From Neolentinus lepideus HHB14362 ss-1 (taxonomy: Eukaryota > Basidiomycota > Agaricomycetes > Gloeophyllales > Gloeophyllaceae), in contig KV425657.1 in assembly GCA_001632425.1 (NCBI GenBank), forward strand, positions 1-64,000: 64,000 bases of DNA. Direction: 5' to 3'. The first letter of the stretch is position 1. Each line of letters begins with the position of its first letter. Shown here piece by piece: positions 1 through 11,455 of the stretch. Position numbers and translations under genes: made by a program. The notes beneath the pieces are model-generated. The model was not told where the DNA came from and did not search any database. It saw nothing but the letters and a program-made list of their open reading frames with translations.

Positions 1-815
1 GGGGGGTCAGCGTGGGGGGGGGAACGATCAATAGGGTCTTCGACAAGGTTGAAGTCACCCAACATAAAGTCGGGCTTGGGCAGGTGGTTGGTGTCCCAGA
101 ATGCCACTATCTTGGCCCAGAAGTGAGGGTGTTGGGTGTGGTCATTAGGTGCGTATATGTTAAGTATGGAGAAGCGTTGTGATTTATGCCATTTAGTGGA
201 TAGCAGTGCGGCGCGCCCAGGGACTATCTCAGTGAATATGAGGTCATTTATGTTTGCGATTTCTCTATTTACGATGAAGGCGACGCCAGCAGACGCAGTG
301 GGGCGGTCTGGGTCGGCAGAGTTAAGCACGTGTATGCGTTTGGAGTAGAGCTCGTTTATGTTGTCAATGTATTCATTGTTAAGGTGTGTTTCCTGTACAG
401 CTAGGATGCCGATTCGCTGGTCTCTCATGAGGGAATGAACACTGCTCCATTTAGATATGGGTGAATGGCCAAGTTGGTGTGCATGGCGGCCATTTATATT
501 TAGGGATCCGAGTGTTATGTTTGCTCTCGTGTTGCGACTGATGTTGTTTGTCTGGTTCATGTTGCTGGGTGGGGCAACATTATGCAGTGTGAGGCTGTAC
601 TGGTGGTTATTGACTGGAGGGTCAAGGTCGAAGTCAATGTGTGTGTTAAGTCTAGCGCTGGGGTGCATCTGCGGGAGCGGGGGCTCATTTATATTCTCAT
701 TATGGGGTGGAGGTGGAGGTGGAGATGGAGAATGGGGCACCGCCGGGGCGGGCCCGCCATCACTTTCCTCAGACACATCAGTACGGGTGGCTCCGGCGGG
801 GGGAGACGCACTCAT
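1..815 (-). CDS. Non-LTR retrotransposon ORF2, N-terminal part (AP-type endonuclease), cut by window edge
   Basis: Reading the minus strand from an ATG at 815, one frame stays open to base 1. After a Pro/Ser-rich leader of about 100 residues it shows the motifs of an apurinic-type endonuclease: LNINGR, then AVQETHL with the catalytic Glu, then LNIYAPND, then LGDFN with the Asp/Asn pair. These are the hallmarks of LINE-type retrotransposons, in which this domain nicks the target and precedes a reverse transcriptase. The reverse transcriptase itself would lie beyond the left edge. The frame extends upstream to a TGA near 945, so the start could be slightly earlier. No stop or frameshift is seen in the visible part, so the element may be fairly young. 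The partner ORF1 lies upstream at 1541-3607. Confidence 0.85.
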   Translation of the reverse strand, partial: MSASPPAGATRTDVSEESDGGPAPAVPHSPSPPPPPPHNENINEPPLPQMHPSARLNTHIDFDLDPPVNNHQYSLTLHNVAPPSNMNQTNNISRNTRANITLGSLNINGRHAHQLGHSPISKWSSVHSLMRDQRIGILAVQETHLNNEYIDNINELYSKRIHVLNSADPDRPTASAGVAFIVNREIANINDLIFTEIVPGRAALLSTKWHKSQRFSILNIYAPNDHTQHPHFWAKIVAFWDTNHLPKPDFMLGDFNLVEDPIDRSPPHADP

Positions 816-1540
816 TCCGTGTCTGGGGAGGTGCGAACCGAGACCTGTTACTAAACCGGTTGATGTAGGATTTTGGTTTGTAGTAGTCGATATACTTAGC
901 CCGGGGTCGACCAGTGTACGGGCCAGGGTTAGCTTGACCAGCTGTCAAGGTGAACTATGCATAAGTACTTAGGCTGTAGATCTCGAGAGCCGGGCAGTTT
1001 GGGTACATAGCTTGAGCCTCTCGGCACGGCACGCTCAGGTCTGAATAGACCGCCGTTGTTGGCTTGCGCCGGTGTTTACCAGGGTGGATCGTTCGCTTTC
1101 CCGTCCCGCGTACGGTCGGTATATTTGGGCGAAAGATCTCATGTGGGTGTGACCACCCACTGGCTGGTGGTCATACAGATATCGCACCGAGCTATTATAT
1201 GGGAGGTCTCGAGGTAATATATATAGCATCGGCTGGCGTAGGTACAGGGTTTTTATGTGGCATGTATAGCGTGTTTTATGTTTTACGTATTACAAGTGCG
1301 TGTGAAGTACGGGGGGTAGCGTGGTAGTGGGAAGTACATACAGGTTTGCCAGGGCGCCACCTAGTTGTGGGCGAGAGGGGGCGGGTATGGCGACAGCAGG
1401 TTGAGATGGGGTCGTTGAGAGTATGTTGAATATCCTCGCAGAGGTGCGGGTTGCTGCGCACTCATTGTAGGGTTGCGCCTCGAGTAGATGATGGGATAGG
1501 AAGGGGAAAGGGTTACATTAAGTTATTGGGGAAATGGTGG
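816..1540. other. Inter-ORF spacer of the non-LTR element
   Basis: About 725 bp separate ORF1 from ORF2. I see no supported gene in either strand, only short overlapping open frames. This is long for an ORF1-ORF2 spacer, so ORF2 is probably not translated by simple stop-restart coupling. Confidence 0.5.
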
Positions 1541-3607
1541 TTATGCGGCCAGGACAGTTGGTGTCGCAGGCGGAGGGGGTGGTGGTGGGCGCGGAGGGCC
1601 TGGGCCCATTCCACCCATTCCCCCTCCTCGTCCTCGTCCGCGCTGGCCTCGTCCGCGTGCTCGGTTCGGACCGCGCGCACGACCTTGGCCCCGCCCGCGG
1701 GACTGTTGGGCAAAGTGCGTGGTATTGGGTTCTTCCTGAGTGACCCAGGTGTTGTCGTAGGTGGGGCCATTCCATCCGTCGATGGCTGAGAAGGGGCAGA
1801 GGCCTCGGGGGTGGGTTATGCAGTGGCATAAGGAGCATGAGCCAAAGCGGACAGGGAATCCAGTTCCGTGGAGAGGGGTTTCGTATAACTGCTGGAAGAG
1901 CGCTTCTCGGAGCTGGTACCAGATGGCATTCGAGATGCCAGTTGGGCGGTCGCCAAGCATGACATAACGGGGGATGGGCATACCGCCGGGAGCGTGAAGT
2001 GGGATTCGGATGAGGGAGATGGATCTCGCGAAGGTATCAGCGAGATCGGCAAGTTGGTCGTGGGTTCCGAGGAAGTACCGACGGATAATTTCGCAGATAA
2101 TGATATGGGCACTCGGGAGACGGAGGGTGTCACTGATATCGCTCGTAAGGGCTGCTGTGTCATCGGTCGTGAATCCGTCCATAGCGCAGATGATGGAGTG
2201 GGTGGGCTCAGGTGTAGGAATGGGGAAAACTTGGAATGATGCTTGTGGGTGGGAGATCACACCTCGGTTAATCATACTGAGGAGGGTGGTGTTGGGGAGG
2301 TTCCGCAAGAAGAAGACTGGCGGACTGGGGGTCTCAGGACTGGCTGCGTGGACGGGGGTAGGGGTTGTGACCGTAATCACCTCCGGGTCAGCTGCTGATA
2401 CTGCCCGTGAGTATTCGATAGCGACGGTACGGATATGGGCTGCAGCTTCTGCGCCACGTGTCAGAAGGTCGCGTCCATTCCAGTTGTAGGGGAGCACGAT
2501 AAGGACAGGGTTTGGTTGCCCGAAGATAGTAATTAGCTGTGTAGGGGTAATGTTGCGTACTAAGACAGTATTACTAGTTCTATAGGTGCGCGGAAAGCCT
2601 CCGGGGGGTGGGGCTGTAAACGATGCAAGGGATCCATTTTGGTTTGCCTCCTGCGGGCCTGTATGGGTGCTGACCGCGAGGAGATCCTCCTCGACAAAGT
2701 TAAGGAAGGCTGCTAGTTGCGGGTTGATCGGGGCCTGCAGTCCTCCAGGAGGTGGAACAGGGGGTGGAATTACTGCAGGTAGTGGCGCTGGCAGATGTAC
2801 AGGCTGCATGGGAGGGGCTACCGGGGGCGCGTCAATGGGCATGGGCGGATCTGCTTGTGTTATGGCCGGGTGGGCAGGCGGGCCAGCCATCGGCTGGTCC
2901 TGTTCCGGTATAGCCGGTGGTGTGTGATTCGCGGCCGGCGGTAGCGCAGGAGGGGCAATTGTGGGTGGTAGCGGTGCTGGTTCCCGCGCGGTAATCGCTG
3001 CGTAGGTGGCGGCGGGAATTGCATTAGTGGCTGGTTGGGCTACGATTGGCTCAGGTTGTTGGGGCTGGGGGGCTAGCTGGTCATGATGTGACTGCTGGGT
3101 GGGCGCTGGTATCAGAGCTGAGGTCGTCGATATAGGAGCATGAACACTCGCCGTGAGCCGCGATGCGCGATGGGTAGCTACTAAGGAGGGGGCGCCGGGT
3201 AGTCCCCGAGCTGCAGTGACTAAAATTGGTGGGTTCTGGATCCGGACCGGAGTGGGTGTGTTCTCGAGCTCCATATAGTCCGCGTCGTCTTCAGACGGGA
3301 GTAGTTCGGATGTGGCATATGGGGACCGGTCGAGGGTCTCGTCATCGAAAGAGAGTGGTTCCGTCATGGTCCTGATGACCGGTTGCGTAGTTAGTTCAAG
3401 GGGGAGGTGGCTGGCTGGAGTGAAGTGTGCCTCTAGGGGCTGTTGCATAGTAGGCGGGAGGTTCGACGACGACGCTCGTACCGCGTCAGGTGCGTCGTTG
3501 GTTCCGGCTGATAGGCGCAAGGTGACCCGTCGCTTTTCTACCGGGCGGACTGTTGCTTTCTGCGTTGCTGAACGGATCGAGCTGGTTGGTTTTTCCTCAC
3601 TCGGCAT
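1541..3607 (-). CDS. Non-LTR retrotransposon ORF1 (gag-like nucleic-acid-binding protein)
   Basis: A 688-residue ORF with a true ATG at 3607. The first half (about residues 90-320) is Pro/Ala-rich and probably disordered. A more ordered block follows (about 340-600). Near residue 610 there is a zinc-knuckle pattern, C-x2-C-x4-H-x4-C (CSLC...H...C). The C terminus is an RGRG/RGG tract ending in a run of prolines, typical of RNA binding. Position and strand, just upstream of an AP-endonuclease ORF, support an ORF1 role: coating the transcript and helping form the ribonucleoprotein particle. The frame is intact. I cannot place the clade; Tad-like is a guess from the fungal host. Confidence 0.8.
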   Translation of the reverse strand: MPSEEKPTSSIRSATQKATVRPVEKRRVTLRLSAGTNDAPDAVRASSSNLPPTMQQPLEAHFTPASHLPLELTTQPVIRTMTEPLSFDDETLDRSPYATSELLPSEDDADYMELENTPTPVRIQNPPILVTAARGLPGAPSLVATHRASRLTASVHAPISTTSALIPAPTQQSHHDQLAPQPQQPEPIVAQPATNAIPAATYAAITAREPAPLPPTIAPPALPPAANHTPPAIPEQDQPMAGPPAHPAITQADPPMPIDAPPVAPPMQPVHLPAPLPAVIPPPVPPPGGLQAPINPQLAAFLNFVEEDLLAVSTHTGPQEANQNGSLASFTAPPPGGFPRTYRTSNTVLVRNITPTQLITIFGQPNPVLIVLPYNWNGRDLLTRGAEAAAHIRTVAIEYSRAVSAADPEVITVTTPTPVHAASPETPSPPVFFLRNLPNTTLLSMINRGVISHPQASFQVFPIPTPEPTHSIICAMDGFTTDDTAALTSDISDTLRLPSAHIIICEIIRRYFLGTHDQLADLADTFARSISLIRIPLHAPGGMPIPRYVMLGDRPTGISNAIWYQLREALFQQLYETPLHGTGFPVRFGSCSLCHCITHPRGLCPFSAIDGWNGPTYDNTWVTQEEPNTTHFAQQSRGRGQGRARGPNRARGRGQRGRGRGGGMGGMGPGPPRPPPPPPPATPTVLAA

Positions 3608-4190
3608 TGGCGCTGTGGGAGACGACGATTCTTATGCCAATTTTGGGGGGGATAAAGATAGTTCGGAGGGTTTTTCACGGCATGGTTCTTACTTTGTCGG
3701 AGTTTGGGGTGGCTGAGCAGCTGTATAGCTTGGGTGCGGGAGTTGCCGGTGGCTTGGGTATGGGTGAAGTGTGGTTTCCGGTCTTTGGTTTTGCGGGCTT
3801 TGGATTGTTTGTTCGTTGTGTTAGTGTGCGTTGAGGGTGCGTGTTCCGAGGATGTTTTAGCTTGGTAAGTGGCGGGTATATGGTAGTTTAAGGTATGCGT
3901 AGGGTGTGGGAGAAGAGGTTGGTTCTACGTGGCTCGGGTGAGGGCTGACGTGCTCATTTGGTTAAGCATCGTCGGGTGCGGTATAGGATGATATTAGGTA
4001 GCTATTTTAGACATGTGATGGTCTAGGACATTTAGCAGTCCTTGGGACGTCTGTAGATGACTTTTTAGCTGGCACTAAGCCACTTTCCTTGCCCACTTGT
4101 GCGTGGGAATTCTCGACCGTGGTGGTGGTACGAGATCAAGGAGCCCCCCTCTGTCACTTGTTTGCGAGACCGTAATTGGAAATCGAGGCC
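3608..4190 (-). other. Probable 5' region of the non-LTR element and flank
   Basis: GT-rich on the + strand (pyrimidine/A-rich on the element strand), like the ORF1 region, up to about 4060. Composition then changes. The 5' end of the retrotransposon probably lies between 3.9 and 4.1 kb, but no target-site duplication can be paired because the 3' end is outside the window. Confidence 0.35.
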
Positions 4191-5333
4191 TAGTGTTGTG
4201 CATGGCCCGGCTTTCAGGCGGTCCGGCCAAGCTCGGCTCCGGCTCGGCTCGGGCCTGGCCGGCAGCAAACCGTACATAGAAGGTTGTATTTCCTATTAGG
4301 AGGTATTATTAGATGTCTAATAAGTACAGATATTTGGGTTAATTTACGAGATTTACGCGTAAATCAACCCTGCCTGACCCCGGGGTCAAGCAAGCTGATG
4401 GCCGAGACACATAGTCAAACACGAATTTTCAAGATGCCGCCCGAGTAGCAAGAGCTAAAAATATATATATTTGTACTACATGTTAAGGGACTGAAGGTAC
4501 CAAAATCTTAGAAAATTTCACCACTGTATAGACAAGGAAAAGCAAAAATATGTTAGATTTTGAGGAGGAGCAGGATGCTGCTCAACACGTCGGTCGTGTT
4601 TGGATGCATTTTTTCACATCTGGGGGTCACCGGTCAGGAACCGAGTATCCCGAGAAGGGCGCACCAGGCGCGACACGCGTTGATGGCAAAGAAGCACCCA
4701 GGATCATTATGTACAATGGCAGTGATTAGATGTAATTCCTCAGCAGAACATCATGTGACCGTAAATCGGACCTCACGTGGCACGTAAATCCTTGTAAATC
4801 GGCGTAAATCCAGCGGCATAAGCAATTTATGCTGCTTATCCAGCGCTTTCGAGCACTTATGCAGTAAATCCAGTGCTCGGAGCACTTATGGCACCTCCCC
4901 GGGGCACTTAAGGCCTGGCTGACTATGCAAGTCACTTATTCACATATAGATTGAGTAGATACAAATTTTATAATGGCCCTAACTAATCTACAACGACTAA
5001 ACGAGAGGGAGAATGGCCTCCCAGGAGGAGGCCCACACACAAAAGGAAGGAGGCATGGGAATATACCGGGATCTCCTGATGCATCATTACCTGATAAGGC
5101 AATTCACGTGTAAAGCCAGCAGAATAAGGTTGTACACTCATATAAAAATGATTAGGACTGATAGGAGTCCAAGAAAGGGCATCTTTTGCCTAGTAGAAAG
5201 TGCCAGCCCAGCCTGACCCTTAGGCCAGGCCCCAGGCTGGCTGTTTCAACAGGCTTGGGTCTGGCCCGGCTTGGCCTAAATAGGGCTCAGCCCAGCTGGC
5301 TTGGGCTTTTGGGCCAGGCTGAGCACAACATGC
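4191..5333. mobile_element. Possible non-autonomous hAT-like element or remnant
   Basis: The left end reads TAGTGTTGTGC followed by GC-rich GGCCCGGC motifs. The right end, read inward on the minus strand, gives ATGTTGTGC and again GGCCC-type motifs. The left end also resembles the TAGTGTTGCC terminus of the MITE at 35462-36089. The interior is AT-rich and carries a cluster of short (G)TAAATC repeats around 4755-4875 and around 4350. No clear 8-bp target duplication is visible, so the exact ends are uncertain. Confidence 0.35.
4550..4729 (+). CDS. Small ORF, 59 aa, unrecognised
   Basis: ATG at 4550, acidic start (MLDFEEEQDAAQ), then a stretch whose residue choice looks more protein-like than its surroundings, stop TAG at 4727. 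It lies inside the hAT-like segment, so it may be a scrap of an element protein. No family recognised. It could be chance. Confidence 0.2.
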   Translation: MLDFEEEQDAAQHVGRVWMHFFTSGGHRSGTEYPEKGAPGATRVDGKEAPRIIMYNGSD

Positions 5334-8300
5334 CTTTGGAGAATCTGTCACTCCCAACTCAGCCAACTTTCTCAACTTCAGCATATCATGATGATCATTT
5401 AGACACAATTATCATGACCTCATGTGCTGAGCATTGTCTCATTTTGCATTTCGGACTGGAGGACTTTGCATAGCCTGTGAAGTCTTGCTTTTGTCCTGCC
5501 AACAAGTAATATACATGGGTGCTGATCCCATCAACGATGGGTGGATTTATAGGTCCTCCTCACTGACTGATGGAAGATGATGTCCATCGTGATATGTACA
5601 TTCTTCAGGATGCTCTGGTACATAACTCATGCCTATCTTTCCCTCTGTTGCAAACTGATCGTCGACTGGACACATTCTCAAGGTATTTGCTAACATATGG
5701 TGAGTTGTCTTTCTCATACGACCTGATGGATGTTGAGTGGTATTTTAGAAGTGATGAGTTGGCATTGCATTGCGTTCTCAGAGCCATGATGCACAATGAG
5801 AAGCTCTACCGCAATCCTAGCATGATGGTGGGAGGGGGGGAGATTCACATAATGTCTAACATCAGAGTCTCAGGTATGCTCACATGTAAGCACAGGAACA
5901 GATACAGTATCAAGGAGTCCATTACATACCTAAGGACAGACAGAGCTTATAGTCACTAGAGTGCATGAACTGATATAACCAAGTCTTTCATTTACAAATA
6001 AGCTCTTCAGTCAATATTTACAATACAGCTACAGCGCACTTTAATAATAATAAAATGAGCCACATCAAACCAAATGAGAAATAGATATTATTACAAGAGG
6101 TTGAGGAGGGGCAATGCAAGAAAGATCAAATAAAGCACGTTACAGACTATGCAATGTAATGCTCCCTATGCTCTATGACCACCACATGATTTGTTTAGAT
6201 GCCTAATGATGACATTGGTCTGAGAGAGCCCCTCCGACTCTCCACACTCAAGGCAGATCATTCTCTCTGCCAAATGATACAGGGTTGCCAAATGTTGGCA
6301 CAGACTGCCCAACAATATGGTCCTTCACTGGCACTGTGGCCATGGGCAGAGGATTTTTTGTTTTGTCAATGAGAGTGTCTCATATTGCATAGTAACATGG
6401 TGCTGAAAATGGGTGGCCAGCACCTTTGACTCTCATGCCAAGAACACGCTGCATCCACTACAGTGAACTCCATTCTGGCCATGCTCGGAGCACTCCTCGA
6501 AAATGATGTCAATGTTGAGGACTTGCTCAGACTGCACCCATTGGCATTTGTTGTCTGACTGCTGTTTGTTGCCTGACCGGCATTTCTTGCCTGACTGGTG
6601 TTTGGTGTGAGGGCTATGCTCGACCTGCTGCCTGCTTGAGGATGCAGCTGGTAGAGGTTCCTCTCTATTGTCATACTCAAATTCGCCAAGAAAAGTAGGC
6701 TGAGAACCAAATACTGATTGGTCAGAGAGACCTCAGCTGCCAGCGTAAGACCACTCACCAGGGCCATTACCAAGGCTGGGGCGATGCACCCCATACCATC
6801 TTGTGGGGAACCATCTAACAGCAAGACATCGGAGGAGGAGCTTTTACCTCACAGATCAGTACCAGAGTGCTGAAGAGAGGAAGGTGGACATACAAAGTGT
6901 ATTCACAAGGGAAATCATCGGCAGCAGACCACATAATGTGATATAGAAGGCTTTAATAAGGATATTGGGGTGAGAAGAAGGCAGGGGTCACAAGAGATCA
7001 CAGGTTACTCTGTGGTGGAAAGGAAGAGCAAAGAGGAAGCCCTTTTATACCCTGGCATGCGAGCAGAATCAATTAAGGTTTGCACATCAACAAGCAACAA
7101 AGTCATGGGTGGATGCATTGCAAAGTGCATGGGGGGCATGACCATGATGGGGACCCACACACTCCTTTGTTCACTACCACCATCCCAACCCATCCACACT
7201 TGTAGGTCACAGCTGTCACCCTCACGGATGCTAACTGAAGATACTGAGTCACAATATGACATTGTATGTGAAGAGCACCTTACCTTGGTTTGAGCTCCTT
7301 GTCATTCGATGCTCCATGATTGCAGGTGACATTGGGTACCTGTGACAGCCTTGACTACTCCCATCTATCCATGTCAGACCATGCAAAGAACACAGCTTCC
7401 ATGGCTGCTACTGACCTCTATGATATCTGGCAAATCATCAACCAAGAAACTGTGCCACTGCTACACCATCCTGTGGGACCAGGCCTTGGGACATCAATGT
7501 TAGACCTCATCAGTGGACTGAAAATGCAATGAATGTACCTACCTCTGCTAATAGCCAACCATTCATGGACACAACAGCACGCAACCACACCACACATTCC
7601 CATTGACTACTACCTGGAGATGTGCAGCTGTTCTGCTGCCTGGATGTGCACCCTCCCACTGCCACAGTGCGTGACTCACACTGCAGCACCACACCACCCA
7701 TGTCACCCATGTGAGCTAGTTTGTACATCGCTCTCACCACTGCTTGCTGAGACTTATGCTGTGTCTTCTGTCCAAGATCCCTGACAACAATTTATTCTGT
7801 CAATGCAGTCCCAGCCATATAATGTTGACCTCAGCCACCAACTCAAGACTTGCATGAGAAGCCTACCTTTAAGATGGACAGTGTCCTTCTCCCATTCACA
7901 CCTCTCATGGATGACACAGCGTGGACCACGACATTGTATCAAAAATGACCATTACATGTGCACATCCCCTGTCGCTCTCACCTTACCTACACCACACTTT
8001 CCCCAGTCAACAGCAAATGCTGCCACTGTCACTCACCTTGCCACAGAGCATGCACACATTCAGAGCCTCTAGCCTATCTCATCCTACTGATGCCACAGTC
8101 GAAGAAACTGTTGCTAATGGTGTATGACCGCTGTATACTCCCTTGTCGAAGTCCCAGTCGCAGCATCCCTTGCAGGGCACCACATTCAGCACTCAGTGTA
8201 GACAATAGTGTCAACATTCCCAACATCCATCTGTATCACCATTTTTCACAAGCACTTATCCCTCCCATTTGCCATGCTCTTTGAGTATGAAGAGGATTTA

Positions 8301-9671
8301 TGCAGTCCATTCCTGGTTGGATCATAACCAGCAGGCTCCAACCTCAAGCATGGACAAACACCCATAACACTGTGGCTGTGAGACAGGGAATGACAAGTGT
8401 AGTGGGCAATCCACTTGGTTGTGAGACCTGACAGCTTGCCACAGGGGACAGAAGTGACAATACCTGTGAGGATGTCACCGAAGGCAACAATGGGACCTAT
8501 GCCACATGTTTATATGGGCATTGCATGGACATATATTCCTAAAGACCATTCTGGTTGCATCAAAGTTCCGGTGTTTCTTTCAGACTTCATGAGACCCACA
8601 ACATGCACTGTCACAACTTACTTGTATCCATGGCCTCAGCGCATCTTCGACACATCTAAGTGCAACAGACAGAATCTGTACAATCAAGAGCCCTGCCCAC
8701 GCCATATCCTGCATTGGGTCCATGGTTCACTGTCTCCGCCATGGCTCCAGATGAGGTTCAGCATGCAGATAGCTTCACCAAAAGCAGACTATGGATGTGG
8801 GGACATTTCCAGATGTTCCATGACCTGCTGGTAGTACCAGGCAAGTGTGATCCAGAGTGCTGGAAACTGACAGACACTTGTGAAGCACAGCAAGAGCTAT
8901 GCTGGGTTTGAAAAAAGGCATTGTTATCTGTCAGAACATAGCGACAAATTACGAGTCCTGAGTTTATGAAGGATGAGTCTTTACAGGGAAAATGAGCGTG
9001 CTGCCAAACGTAAGCATGATGGCCGAGAAGTCGTGGGATTACTTTTGGGTAGTCGTAACTACACTATTTGATGTCTGCTCCAAAGTCCACTTGTAGTGTT
9101 GACTACAAAAAGACTACAAAATGTGTTTTGTAGTGCCTCTGATCAGTTTTCAGCCTTCCTCTCAATTTCAGTGACTTCTAACTCTCTGATTTTTTTTAAT
9201 ATAAGCTTCTGATACCCTTCCACATCTCCTAGAATATTTTCTTCATTTTAGGGGCTGTTCTCCTGTTCCAATATATTATACAGTGTTCCAGCTCTTGTTG
9301 ACTGTGGGAATTGACTACATGAAGGATTTGAAGTCGGTGGCGCGGATGGGGATTCCACGTCAATTTGCATTGGAGCAATCTGATTGGTCAGTGACTGCAT
9401 GTATGCTATTTGTAGGACTTGTAATGGTTTACTGGCTTCATTAGTTGGTCCATTGAGTGAGTGTGGGATACCATCGAGAGAATGACATAGACAGCATGCA
9501 TTTCTGCTCGGACTTGCACACTGTTTATGTCATTGCTCACCAATAACTAGTATTCTCATTTAAAAACTGGGGAAAATTGCCAATAATATCACAAAAATTT
9601 GTACAACCCTGGGCAGCCACCCATCCACAGGTTTATTTGTTTGTTTGTATTTTCCAAATATGAATGTCATT
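5334..9671. other. Decayed, AT-rich repeat territory without a supported gene
   Basis: About 4.3 kb with only short open frames that do not chain into a splice-compatible gene. Possible decayed coding pieces include 5570-5959 (+) and 8660-8911 (+), but neither is recognisable. A short imperfect tandem repeat built on GCCTGACTG/TTTGTTG lies at about 6545-6608. Motifs ACTACAAA and their complements cluster at 9055-9135. I read it as old transposon DNA. Confidence 0.5.
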
Positions 9672-10498
9672 GATATTATGGGTATGTCTCTTACCTTGTA
9701 CTAGTGTACTGGCTTCATAAGTCGAAATTATCCCCATGGCATTGCCATGTACAGCAATCAAGAATACTCTGTGAAAGGAGTGCTTCCAGCCAATCAAATA
9801 GTACTATTGCTACACTTAGAGTAAAATTTCGAAAAAATGCAAGTATTTTACAGGGTGTTTTTTGGTTCTAAAAATAGTTCAAAATACTGGAAAAATAAGG
9901 TGAATTCACAACAAAAAACAGAATATATTCCCGGGTGCTATGAGGCTATAAATAACTATGGTGCACATCCAATATGGCAATTTTTGAGTGGGTGCCCATT
10001 TGGATCATAGTTGTTCCCTCTGTTTGTTTCCAGGGGTAGTTTCCCCTTATTGGGTAATTACCCTCTCAAAGGGGTAGAGTGCAGGAACCAGGATTGTGCA
10101 GAAATTTTTCAAAAGTTGTAATTTGTGATGCACTCGATAATCTTGTGCATTTTTAGGCATTTTCCTGATTTTATCCGAACCTGTGCAGGGGCCATTTTTC
10201 CACAGATGTTTGTCATAGTTATTTATAGCACTAATGGTGTCAAAGAATATATTCTGATATGTCGCAATTTTCCCTTATTTTTCCAGTCACCTGTCTGTTG
10301 ACATCTGAGCTATTTTTAGAACCAGGAACCCCAAATATGTTTGCATTTTTTCGAAATTTCTCCCAATTTTACTTTAGGTGCGACAATAGTACTACTTGAT
10401 TGGCTCCTTTTACAATAAGAGTATTGTTGATTACTGGGAAGCTTTTAATTAATGAAGCCAGCAGACTAGTATAAGGCAGAAGACATGGTAATATATGG
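9672..10498. repeat. Foldback element: long imperfect inverted repeat
   Basis: The left arm (about 9672-9992) is matched in reverse complement by the right arm (about 10192-10498). Shared blocks in order inward are ACTAGT-CTGGCTTCAT, CAATCAA-TAGTACTATTG, ATTTCGAAAAAATGCAA, TGGTTCTAAAAATAG and CTATAAATAACTATG. The arms are diverged by substitutions and small indels, with a loop of about 200 bp. No coding capacity is seen. This is a foldback or MITE-like element or an inverted duplication. Confidence 0.75.
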
Positions 10499-10702
10499 TA
10501 TAATCATGGCATGGAGATGGGAAGGGAATAATGGTCACCTATCCAATATACCTCTCTCAGACTTAAATATTTGCCATGGAAAACAACAGTCACATATGCT
10601 CAAAGATATCAAAGACACAAGAATTAACTCAGGACTCGTGAAAAAAGCCATGCAGTGCAATGGCCCACTTTGCTCAAGTGCATTTGGTACGCTCGGCGGA
10701 GT

Positions 10703-10914
10703 GTGTTGGAATTCGGGTTTCGGGTCGAGCTCGCGAGCGAGCATGTGGTCGAGGGGGGGACCGCCGGAGGCGCCCATATTCGGAATGATAAGAAAATCAT
10801 ATATAAAACTTGTATTTACTCGTTGTACAGTACGCGATTGCCCTTCGGGCAACCGACCGCTCGGGGCAAGCGCGCCCGCGTCGAATCGATTTTTGGCTGA
10901 TTTCTTCAAAACAT
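10703..10914 (+). repeat. Possible solo LTR (copia-like)
   Basis: The segment begins TGTGTTGGAATTCGGG and could end ...CTTCAAAACA, i.e. TG...CA. It contains a TATA-like box (ATATATAAAAC near 10798-10808) and GC-rich blocks unlike its AT-rich flanks. No matching 5-bp target duplication is evident, so the call rests on termini and composition only. Confidence 0.35.
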
Positions 10915-11455
10915 AGTTCATCCAGAGATTTTTGAACATTCCGAATCACAATGTCTACAATGGTACATAATGAACTGGCTCCCTTTGCTTTCCTCATCAT
11001 ATGTACATTCCATTTCCTTGTAGCTGCATATGTCATAAAACATATGTATGCCTTTGGCATGTCTTGCATGGGCACCTATCATTCTCACCACGCAAATCAC
11101 AACGTAATTTCTGAAAATCTTGAGGAAAGCTAATAGTGTGGTCAAAATGGATGTCGCGCCACAGGAGAGATTGACTCTTATAAAACATGGAATTTGCACT
11201 GTGGCATAGAAAATGTCGACCGAGCACAGCACCTATTACTGTGACACGCTGAGGCAATCCGTGAGAATCATCAGCCATCAGGGTACTCGATGGCACTATG
11301 CCGAAGGAGTGCGAAAAACCCAGCCGTTGACGAACGTCGGACGCAGACTGCATACGCGTTCTGGTGGCAAGCACGGCCGGTACCGATAAGATCTTAAGAC
11401 CCAGCAGGACTTAAATGCTATTACAGGTGGGGCTGAAAAGGATATCTTGAACGCT
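10915..11455. other. Intergenic, upstream of the SDR gene
   Basis: Only short overlapping open frames with no splice-consistent model. It should contain the SDR promoter, but no convincing TATA box is visible. Confidence 0.4.

Noticed and set aside
2586..2927. Gly-rich plus-strand frame opposite ORF1
   Set aside because: It is the antisense shadow of the Pro-rich part of retrotransposon ORF1.
10703..10950. Alternative LTR end at ...CCGAATCACA (10949)
   Set aside because: No target duplication supports either end. The shorter version was listed with low confidence.
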